This document shows positions 1-5,468 of a stretch of 7,366 nucleotides of DNA, in pieces; within the stretch, counting starts at the first letter, position 1; each line of letters begins with the position of its first letter. Below the pieces are notes generated by a model. The model made no database searches. It saw nothing but the letters and a program-made list of their open reading frames with translations, and was not told the DNA's origin. Both the position numbers and the translations under genes were made by a program. Source of the stretch: Lentisphaeria bacterium (GTDB lineage: Bacteria; Verrucomicrobiota; Lentisphaeria; Victivallales; UBA1829). The DNA is taken from positions 1 to 7,366 of the forward strand of contig JAFVRL010000414.1 in NCBI GenBank assembly GCA_017504325.1. The letters are read 5' to 3'.

Positions 1-10
1 CTGTTTTTTG

Positions 11-35
11 AAAATTATGGGATATCTGTAATTTT
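11..35. repeat. Imperfect dyad upstream of the operon promoter
   Basis: AAAATTA at 11-17 is the exact reverse complement of TAATTTT at 29-35. The 11-bp spacer between them contains the small palindrome GATATC (21-26). The T-rich stretch at 45-58 lies about 10 bases beyond the right arm. It could be an operator, a weak terminator of an upstream gene, or chance in AT-rich DNA. I cannot choose between these from sequence alone. Confidence 0.3.
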
Positions 36-70
36 GAATGGAATATTTTTCTTTTTTCTCACTCTTTTGT

Positions 71-99
71 TTGATTCTTTTCACAAAGTGTGTTATAAT
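71..99 (+). promoter_or_regulatory. Sigma70-type promoter P1 (extended -10)
   Basis: A -35-like TTGATT at 71-76 lies 17 bp from a perfect TATAAT at 94-99. The -10 box is preceded by TG at 91-92, one base before it, giving an extended -10 element. The spacing is ideal for a housekeeping sigma factor. Transcription would start near 105-108, about 36-39 bases before the amidohydrolase start codon. The assignment rests on consensus match alone. Confidence 0.7.
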
Positions 100-107
100 A
101 CTATAAT
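80..107 (+). promoter_or_regulatory. Overlapping second promoter P2
   Basis: A second perfect TATAAT lies at 102-107, 8 bp downstream of the first. TTCACA at 80-85, one mismatch from TTGACA, sits 16 bp upstream of it. The two promoters overlap almost completely, so they would compete for polymerase rather than act as separate units. It is possible that only one is used. Confidence 0.5.
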
Positions 108-109
108 AC
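94..109 (+). repeat. Perfect tandem 8-bp repeat TATAATAC x2
   Basis: TATAATAC occurs at 94-101 and again at 102-109 without a mismatch. Each unit contains a consensus -10 hexamer, so the repeat is what creates the two overlapping promoters. It could have arisen by slippage duplication, which is an inference. Confidence 0.8.
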
Positions 110-128
110 AAAAAATTCAATACCTTGC

Positions 129-134
129 AAGGAG
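129..134 (+). promoter_or_regulatory. Ribosome binding site of the amidohydrolase
   Basis: AAGGAG sits 9 bases before the ATG at 144. It is the strongest Shine-Dalgarno match ahead of a gene start in the window and fixes that start. It also serves as the local reference for judging the identical motif and spacing found inside the kinase-thioesterase gene. Confidence 0.85.
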
Positions 135-143
135 CATTTTTTT

Positions 144-1358
144 ATGAATACCATTCTGGATCAGAAGATCGATTCTCTTGTTCAGGAGATCCTGCCTGCC
201 ATGAAGGATATCCGCCGCATCATCCATGCCAATCCGGAACTTTCCGGTGAGGAAGTGGAAACAAATTCCCTTATCCGCAGAGAATTGGCGAAGATCGGTA
301 CTGTGCAGGTGCTTCCTCCCTTTATCGGAACGGATGCTGTAGCTCTTCTTTATGGAAAAAAAGGCGGGGAAAACAAGTACAATGTAACATTGCGGGCAGA
401 TATAGATGCTCTTCCCATGCAGGAAGAGTCCGGTGTGGAATATGCTTCAAAGATCCCCGGAAAAATGCATGGCTGCGGCCATGACGGGCATACTGCCTGT
501 GTTCTGGGGGCGGCATTTGTGTTGTCCAGACTTACAGAAGAATTCAATGGGTCTGTAAGATTTGTTTTTCAGCCGGGGGAGGAACGGGGAGCATTGGCAA
601 GATTTCTTGTAGGGAAAGGAGCTTTGGAAAATCCTTCTCCGGATGCGGTTTATGCTCTTCATGCCCACTCTACTGTCCCTGTGGGAACGGTCAAGACGAT
701 GGCAGGAACTCTCATGTCCGGGATCACCTGCTTTAAAATCACTCTGGAAGGGATGAGTTCCATCCGCAGCGAGCCGGAAAAAGCGGTGGATGCGGTTATT
801 GCTACCGCAAACCTTATTACACAGATGAATACTCTTATCAGCAATAAAGTATCCCCCCTTGACAGTGCCATCATCGACTTTGCAAAAGTTGAGGCATTCA
901 ATCCTGCCGGAGATGCTGCCGGAAAAGGGATTCTCACTGGTCATATCCGTTATCTCAAAAATTCCACAGGAGAAACTTTACGCAACAGTATTTCCTCCAT
1001 TGTAAAAGGTCTGGAAGTTTCCATGGGAGTAAAGGGAACATGTGAATTTGAGGAGGAGTACCGTACAAGTACCAATGCAGAAAGCTGTGTGGAACTTTTG
1101 AAACGTATCACTATTGGTAAATACGGGGAAAAGATGTTCCAGTATATGCCCCAGCCTTCCATGGGCAGCGAGGATTTCTGTTATTTTCTGGAAAAAGCCC
1201 CCGGCGCATTTTTCAATCTGGGGGGAGGGGTGGATAAAGCCTATTGTCATAACCCCAAGTTTGACTTTAATGATGATTCTCTTGTCTATGGCATTACTTT
1301 AATGGTGCATCTTGCTCTGGAAACATTGCAGGAACTGGAAATGGGAAAGAAATTTTAA
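144..1358 (+). CDS. M20-family (M20D-like) metallo-amidohydrolase
   Basis: This 404-residue protein resembles hippurate, N-acyl-amino-acid and IAA-amino-acid hydrolases of peptidase family M20D, which use two metals to cleave amide bonds. Family blocks appear in order: HANPELSGEE (28-37), LRADIDALPMQE (83-94), HGCGHDGHT (109-117), FQPGEE (142-147), GSEDF (341-345) and the C-terminal CHNP (368-371). By analogy with the plant hydrolase ILL2, the metal ligands are Cys111, His113, Glu147, His173 and His369, and the catalytic base is Glu146. All are present. The dimerisation domain (about 185-295) is unusual: the G-K-G-G-H-A-x-x-P-H segment reads GMSSIRSEPE at 203-212, so both histidines are lost, and the usual Asn-x-Ile-Pro before the G-T-V-R strand is not recognisable. 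There is no signal peptide, so it is probably cytoplasmic. It is the first gene of the putative operon, directly behind a strong promoter and ribosome binding site. Substrate is unknown; family confidence is high, specificity low. Confidence 0.9.
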   Translation: MNTILDQKIDSLVQEILPAMKDIRRIIHANPELSGEEVETNSLIRRELAKIGTVQVLPPFIGTDAVALLYGKKGGENKYNVTLRADIDALPMQEESGVEYASKIPGKMHGCGHDGHTACVLGAAFVLSRLTEEFNGSVRFVFQPGEERGALARFLVGKGALENPSPDAVYALHAHSTVPVGTVKTMAGTLMSGITCFKITLEGMSSIRSEPEKAVDAVIATANLITQMNTLISNKVSPLDSAIIDFAKVEAFNPAGDAAGKGILTGHIRYLKNSTGETLRNSISSIVKGLEVSMGVKGTCEFEEEYRTSTNAESCVELLKRITIGKYGEKMFQYMPQPSMGSEDFCYFLEKAPGAFFNLGGGVDKAYCHNPKFDFNDDSLVYGITLMVHLALETLQELEMGKKF

Positions 1359-1364
1359 GAAAAA

Positions 1365-1372
1365 AAGGAAAG
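1365..1372 (+). promoter_or_regulatory. Ribosome binding site of the GH2 gene
   Basis: AAGGAAAG lies just before the ATG at 1377, with the AAGGA core 7 bases from the start codon. It falls within the 18-bp gap after the amidohydrolase stop. That gap is too short for an independent promoter-terminator unit, which supports co-transcription. Confidence 0.6.
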
Positions 1373-1376
1373 AAAC

Positions 1377-3701
1377 ATGTTTATTCAGAAAGACCTTGAT
1401 CATGCCTCCTGGCGTTTTATCCGCAAAGACCTTGCTCCGGAGAAAGCGGCTTCTTCCGATCTTAATGATGTGACCTGGGAAAAAATAAGTCTTCCCCATT
1501 GTGCCCATATCGAACCAGCCATCTGCAACGATCAGTGGGAAGGCATCTGCTGGTACCGTCTGCCCATTATGGTGGAAAAAGAGTGGGGGGAAAAGATCAT
1601 TTATCTTGAGTTTGACGGGGTGATGCAGAAAAGTGAATTTTATATCAACGGGAAATATTATTTCACCCATGAGGGCGGCTATCAGAGATTTACTGTACCC
1701 TTGACCAATATGCTTAATGCCGGAAAAGAAAATCTCATTGCCATAAGAGTGGACAACCGTCCTTCCTGCAACTGCCCTCCCGGTCAGCCTTTGAGAAGTC
1801 TGGATTTCTGCTATTACAGCGGCATCTACCGGTCGGCAAGATTGACTGTAAAGGAAAAAATCCATATTTCTGATCCTCTGGAAGTAAATATAGAGGCGGG
1901 AGGCGGTATTTTTCTTCAGACAATGGAAGCAACGGAGGAAGCGGCAAAGATCCGCTGTTCCACCCATGTGATGCACTCTGTTATTTATGGAGAGGTGTGG
2001 AACCTCCCCCAGAAAGCGGATACGGAAGTACCCTGTACTCTGGAAATACAGATGCTCAATGCCGATAAGATCCCTGTGATGAATAAAATCGTGATGACTG
2101 AAAGCATCCGCCCCAATATGGATCACACTTTCTGTACGGAATTTGAACTCAGGAATCCTTCTTTGTGGAGTCCGGATACCCCTTACCTTTATACGGTACG
2201 CTTTACCCTTATCCATGAGGGGAAAGTTCTGGAAACGCAGGAAGTGCGTTATGGCATACGCCTCATTGCTTTCACAAGGAAAGACGGCTGGCTCATCAAT
2301 GGGAAAAAGACACCCATTCTGGGAACCAACCATCATCAGGATTTCCCCATGATCGGCAATGCTGCTCCTGCCACTATGCAGAGAAGGGATGCCATGATCA
2401 TCAAAAAGGCGGGGTATAATCTTGTCCGTCTTGCCCATTACCCCCAGAGTCCTGCGTTTCTGGATGCCTGTGATGAACTGGGGATCTGTGTGATGGCTCC
2501 CATTGCCGGATGGCAGTTTGCAAGTTACAATTCCACTTTTATCAATAATGTCCTGCGGGATTGCCGGGAACTTATCCGCAATGAAAGAAACCGCCCCTGC
2601 GTGGCTCTGTGGGAAGTATCTCTCAATGAAACCTATCCCAATGCCTGGCTTCAGGAGGAGATGCACCGTATCGCCCACCGGGAATATCCCGGAAAACACT
2701 GTTACACCTGCGGGGATGTATATGGATTGTATGAAGGCTGGGATGTGCTTTTCAACCGGACAAAACTCAACAACCGGGAAAAGCCGGTCATCGTGCGGGA
2801 ATACGGCGACTGGGCATTCGGCGGCGGCAAAAGTACCTCCAGACGCACCCGCAAAGACGGGGAGTTCGATCTTCTGCGGCAGACGTGGAACTATCAGTGG
2901 TCTTTAAACAGAATGCCCACGGAAGATGGATATATCGGCGGCTGCACCTGGTGCATGTTTGACTATAATAACGGGTTCCGGGAGCTGCTCTGCGAGTGCG
3001 GTGACGGCGATAATTTCCGTTATCCCAAATATAAATATTTCTTCTACATGAGTCAGGGCGCAAAAGACCCCATGGTCTATCTTGCCACAAGACGGGAATG
3101 GAAGGAAAAAACCATCGTATTTTCCAACTGTGAAGAAGTGGAGATCTTCCTTAACGGAAAAAGTGTGGCAAAACAGAAACCCGACGGCGGGGAAAATACC
3201 TCCTATCACACCACCGGCAACCCCAACTGGGAAACTGTTCTGCGCCCCTGGGAACTGGACGGACTTACGGTGGAGATCTTTAATGGCGGCAACTGCGAAA
3301 ATCTTGCACATCCCCCCTTCACTTTTGTGGGATTGCCCCCGGAGGACGGCGAGTTGAAAGCTGTGGGGTATGTGAATGGCAAGGCTGTGGCGGAACATAT
3401 CGTGCGTACAGCAGAAAAGCCCGCAACTCTCAAGATCGAAGTACGGGAAGACGGAGTTCCTGTGACCGATGATGATATTGTTTTTGTGGATGTGTTCCTT
3501 ACAGACAGAAACGGTACCATTGTCAGTAATAATGATTTGAAAGTAACTCTGGAAGCAAGCGGAAACGCTTTTGTTATCGGGGAAACAAAACGGCAGATGG
3601 AGGCGGGGATCGTTTCCTTTGTGCTGAAAGTAATGAAAAAAGAAGGCTTTGCCCTGAAAGCAAAGGGCGGGCGTTTTACTGCTCCTGAATGGATAAAATA
3701 A
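1377..3701 (+). CDS. Glycoside hydrolase family 2 (beta-galactosidase-like)
   Basis: This 774-residue retaining beta-glycosidase has the standard GH2 order. The N-terminal sugar-binding sandwich (about 1-160) contains the family segment DFCYYSGIYR (143-152). An immunoglobulin-like domain follows (about 165-297), with SLWSPDTPYLYTV near 262-274. The TIM barrel (about 298-570) carries GTNHHQDFP at 316-324 and RLAHYPQ at 351-357. The acid/base is most likely Glu418 in SLNE, and the nucleophile Glu475 in REYG. The C-terminal part (about 575-770) matches the beta-sandwich layout of DUF4982 plus an Ig-like GH2 C-terminal domain, with EIFLNGKSV at 589-597. No signal peptide is visible, so it should act on imported substrates in the cytoplasm. 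The N-x-K-G motif that marks beta-glucuronidases is not seen after the nucleophile. Beta-galactosidase is the default guess, but GH2 enzymes of this layout have varied specificities. It lies 18 bp after the amidohydrolase gene. Confidence 0.92.
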   Translation: MFIQKDLDHASWRFIRKDLAPEKAASSDLNDVTWEKISLPHCAHIEPAICNDQWEGICWYRLPIMVEKEWGEKIIYLEFDGVMQKSEFYINGKYYFTHEGGYQRFTVPLTNMLNAGKENLIAIRVDNRPSCNCPPGQPLRSLDFCYYSGIYRSARLTVKEKIHISDPLEVNIEAGGGIFLQTMEATEEAAKIRCSTHVMHSVIYGEVWNLPQKADTEVPCTLEIQMLNADKIPVMNKIVMTESIRPNMDHTFCTEFELRNPSLWSPDTPYLYTVRFTLIHEGKVLETQEVRYGIRLIAFTRKDGWLINGKKTPILGTNHHQDFPMIGNAAPATMQRRDAMIIKKAGYNLVRLAHYPQSPAFLDACDELGICVMAPIAGWQFASYNSTFINNVLRDCRELIRNERNRPCVALWEVSLNETYPNAWLQEEMHRIAHREYPGKHCYTCGDVYGLYEGWDVLFNRTKLNNREKPVIVREYGDWAFGGGKSTSRRTRKDGEFDLLRQTWNYQWSLNRMPTEDGYIGGCTWCMFDYNNGFRELLCECGDGDNFRYPKYKYFFYMSQGAKDPMVYLATRREWKEKTIVFSNCEEVEIFLNGKSVAKQKPDGGENTSYHTTGNPNWETVLRPWELDGLTVEIFNGGNCENLAHPPFTFVGLPPEDGELKAVGYVNGKAVAEHIVRTAEKPATLKIEVREDGVPVTDDDIVFVDVFLTDRNGTIVSNNDLKVTLEASGNAFVIGETKRQMEAGIVSFVLKVMKKEGFALKAKGGRFTAPEWIK

Positions 3702-3708
3702 CGGAAAA

Positions 3709-3713
3709 AGAGG
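3709..3713 (+). promoter_or_regulatory. Weak ribosome binding site of the kinase-thioesterase gene
   Basis: AGAGG lies 12 bases before the ATG at 3726, in the 24-bp gap after the GH2 stop. Spacing and match are both poorer than ahead of the first gene. Translation of the kinase may therefore be modest or partly coupled to the GH2 gene. No better start is available, because the P-loop strand begins immediately after this ATG. Confidence 0.4.
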
Positions 3714-3725
3714 CAAAAAATAATC

Positions 3726-4811
3726 ATGGCAACCAACGTTATCGCGATCGACGGACCTGCCGCATCCGGAAAAAGCTCTGTGGCAAAAAGACTTGCGGCC
3801 AAATTGAATATCGTTTTTGTAAGTACGGGGGCATTGTACCGGGCTATTGCATGGAAAGCTATTAATAGCGGTATTGATACGAAAGTTCTGGAGGAAGATA
3901 AAGAGAAACTTTCTTCTCTTCTTTCTTCTACGGTTATCGCCTATGAAAAACCGGAAGGAACCAGTGATTTTCAGGTAAAAATAGATGGAGTCTTCCCCAT
4001 GGAAAAACTGCATACCATGGAGGTTTCCGCCGGAGCAAGCAATGTGGCAAAGATCCCGGAAGTAAGAAAATTCCTTCTGGATTTCCAGCGGGATTTTGCT
4101 GCAAAAGGCAACTGGATCGTTATGGAGGGACGGGACATTGGTACAGAGATCTTCCCGGATGCAAAATATAAATTTTTCCTCACAGCCGCTCCGGAGGCAC
4201 GGGCAAAACGCCGTCTGATGCAGGATGGGGGAACTCCCACCGCGGATGAGATCGCTAAAGTAGCGGAACAGATCGCCGCAAGGGATGAACAGGATCGAAA
4301 CCGCCCCATCGCCCCGCTGAAACAGGCGGAGGATGCGTATTTTCTTGATAACAGTGAGCTGGATCTGGAAGAAACTCTTTCTGTTCTTTTGTTCCATATA
4401 GCTCCGGAAGACGGGGGGAAGGAGCCGACTGTATTGCGCTACCGCATCCCCTATGCGGATACAGACAATATGGGGGTGGTGTATTACGCCAACTATTACA
4501 AGTTTTTTGAAATGTTCCGTACAGAATTTATGATCAATGCCGGATATCCCTATGCCAAAATGGAGGAAAAGGGGGTGGCGTTGCCTGTGATCGAATCCGG
4601 ATGCAGTTATAAAAGTTCTGCAAAGTTTGAGGATGTTATTGAGGTGACAGGAAGGATCGCGGAATGTAAAGGGGTGAGGATCCGTATTGAATGTGAGATC
4701 CATTGCAGGGGAAAACTTCTGGCAACAGGGTTTACCGTTCACGCCTGTCTGGATATGAAAACAAGGAAATTGGTGAAAGTTCCCGCCATTCTTTCCGCTT
4801 TGATGAAATAA
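3726..4811 (+). CDS. cmk: Cytidylate kinase fused to YbgC/4HBT-type thioesterase
   Basis: One uninterrupted 361-residue frame encodes two full enzymes. Residues 1 to about 225 are a CMP/dCMP kinase, near the usual Cmk length. It has a P-loop GPAASGKSS (10-18), STGALYR (33-39, with Ser33 where Asp is usual), GRDIGT (135-140), and the RDEQDRNRPIAPL lid and substrate segment (186-198) followed by DAYFLDNS. It would convert CMP or dCMP to the diphosphate with ATP. A short linker (about 226-236) leads to a hotdog-fold acyl-CoA thioesterase at 237-361. Its signature is YADTDNMGVVYYANY (243-257), with Asp247 equivalent to the catalytic Asp of 4-hydroxybenzoyl-CoA thioesterase, followed by FEMFRTEF. 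Neither catalytic core looks degraded. The family knowledge is firm for each half; that they cooperate in linking CTP supply to lipid or acyl-thioester metabolism is inference. The gene sits 24 bp after the GH2 gene. A possible internal start for a free thioesterase is listed separately. Confidence 0.93.
   Translation: MATNVIAIDGPAASGKSSVAKRLAAKLNIVFVSTGALYRAIAWKAINSGIDTKVLEEDKEKLSSLLSSTVIAYEKPEGTSDFQVKIDGVFPMEKLHTMEVSAGASNVAKIPEVRKFLLDFQRDFAAKGNWIVMEGRDIGTEIFPDAKYKFFLTAAPEARAKRRLMQDGGTPTADEIAKVAEQIAARDEQDRNRPIAPLKQAEDAYFLDNSELDLEETLSVLLFHIAPEDGGKEPTVLRYRIPYADTDNMGVVYYANYYKFFEMFRTEFMINAGYPYAKMEEKGVALPVIESGCSYKSSAKFEDVIEVTGRIAECKGVRIRIECEIHCRGKLLATGFTVHACLDMKTRKLVKVPAILSALMK
4419..4436 (+). 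promoter_or_regulatory. Possible internal ribosome binding site and in-frame TTG
   Basis: AAGGAG at 4419-4424, directly behind a run of six G, lies 9 bases before an in-frame TTG at 4434-4436. That TTG is codon 237, exactly where the thioesterase domain begins. Motif and spacing equal those ahead of the first gene of the operon. This could produce a free 125-residue thioesterase in addition to the fusion. It could equally be chance, because the linker is rich in Gly, Lys and Glu codons. Confidence 0.35.
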
Positions 4812-4823
4812 TATGGCAGATCC

Positions 4824-4827
4824 GGAG
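4824..4827 (+). promoter_or_regulatory. Ribosome binding site that decides the nitroreductase start
   Basis: GGAG lies 6 bases before the ATG at 4834. The earlier in-frame ATG at 4813, one base after the kinase-thioesterase stop, has no Shine-Dalgarno motif in the preceding 15 bases. That earlier start could only work by translational coupling. Confidence 0.6.
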
Positions 4828-4833
4828 AAAAAT

Positions 4834-5403
4834 ATGCAGTTTGATGAACTTTTGCAAAGACGTACGGTACGCCGTTTCCTTCAGAAAGAGATCCCGGAAG
4901 AAAGTATCCGGAAAATCATTGATGCGGCAAGAAGAAGTTCCTGTGCGAGAAACGCCCAGCGTTTACGCTATATTGCCGTTGTAAGCAAAGAAAAAGTGGA
5001 TGCCATTTTCCCGCATACCGCTTATGCCGGAAGTGTGGCTCCCCGGAGAAATCCGGTTCCGGGGGAAACTTCCCCCACCGTTTTCATTGCAGTTTACGGA
5101 ACGGAAGAACCCGACAACATGCTTTACGCTGATGCCGGAGCTGCCATACAGAGTATGGAATATGCTGCCTGGGAGGAAAATATCGGAAGCTGCTGGATCG
5201 GTTCTTTCAACAAAGAAAAAACAGCAGAGATCCTTGACTTGGAAAAAGAGAAACTTCTTTTCCTTGTTGCATTGGGATATAAAGGGGAAGAGCCTGTTCA
5301 GGATGAGATCACTCTTTCCGGCTCCCCCAAATATTATCTTGATGAAAAAGATATTCTCCATGTCCCCAAATATACGGTGGACACCATTACAAAGTTTGCG
5401 TAA
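4834..5403 (+). CDS. Nitroreductase-family FMN oxidoreductase
   Basis: This is a small NAD(P)H-dependent flavoprotein of the nitroreductase superfamily, 189 residues from the chosen start. FMN-binding features are the N-terminal RRTVRRF (9-15), SCARNAQRLRY (36-46, in the place of the usual A-P-S-x-x-N-x-Q-P-W), DAGAAIQSMEYAAW (100-113), the GSCWIG loop (118-123) and ALGYKGEEP (146-154). These proteins usually begin with a helix of the form M-x-F-x-E-L-L-x-x-R-R-S/T-V-R. The ATG at 4834 gives exactly that and has a ribosome binding site; starting at 4813 would add seven residues (MADPEKN). The physiological substrate cannot be read from the sequence: quinones, nitro compounds, flavins or enoates are all possible in this family. 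It is the last gene of the putative operon and is followed by a hairpin terminator. The link to the upstream kinase is positional only. Confidence 0.88.
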   Translation: MQFDELLQRRTVRRFLQKEIPEESIRKIIDAARRSSCARNAQRLRYIAVVSKEKVDAIFPHTAYAGSVAPRRNPVPGETSPTVFIAVYGTEEPDNMLYADAGAAIQSMEYAAWEENIGSCWIGSFNKEKTAEILDLEKEKLLFLVALGYKGEEPVQDEITLSGSPKYYLDEKDILHVPKYTVDTITKFA

Positions 5404-5427
5404 GAGAAATAAGGGAACAGCCGCAGC

Positions 5428-5468
5428 AAATGTAAGGAGATCTCAAGAACGGGATCTTCTTATATTTT
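5428..5468 (+). terminator. Long hairpin terminator between convergent genes
   Basis: Positions 5428-5442 pair with 5453-5467 to form a 15-bp stem with two G-U wobbles and a 10-base loop (5443-5452). The core is AAGGAGATC paired with GATCTTCTT. The descending arm runs into ATATTTT, giving the T-rich tail expected for the + strand operon. On the - strand the two wobbles become A-C mismatches and there is no clear T-tract, so termination in that direction would be weaker. The right arm reaches the stop codon of the - strand gene (5467-5469). Confidence 0.6.

Noticed and set aside
447..944. 165-codon open frame antisense to the amidohydrolase gene
   Set aside because: It overlaps a gene with complete M20 motifs, has no ribosome binding signal that I can see, and shows no family motif.
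1299..2699. 466-codon open frame on the - strand antisense to the GH2 gene
   Set aside because: Its codons are in exact register with the sense codons of the GH2 gene. Antisense stops would require sense TTA, CTA or TCA, which this gene rarely uses. The translation shows no domain, and the sense protein has full GH2 motifs.
1377..3701. Assigning the GH2 enzyme as a beta-glucuronidase
   Set aside because: The N-x-K-G motif that binds the glucuronate carboxylate is not found after the nucleophile; the equivalent region reads GDGDNFRYPK.
2904..4742. 612-codon open frame on the - strand spanning the GH2 3' end and the kinase-thioesterase gene
   Set aside because: It looks impressive because it crosses a gene boundary, but the two sense genes happen to lie in the same frame and the antisense frame is codon-aligned with both. 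Avoidance of TTA, CTA and TCA explains it. The translation is low in recognisable motifs and rich in Phe, His and Cys.
4813..4833. ATG at 4813 as the nitroreductase start
   Set aside because: It lacks a Shine-Dalgarno motif and adds seven residues ahead of the conserved first helix, whereas the ATG at 4834 has GGAG at a suitable distance. Translational coupling from the upstream stop keeps it possible.
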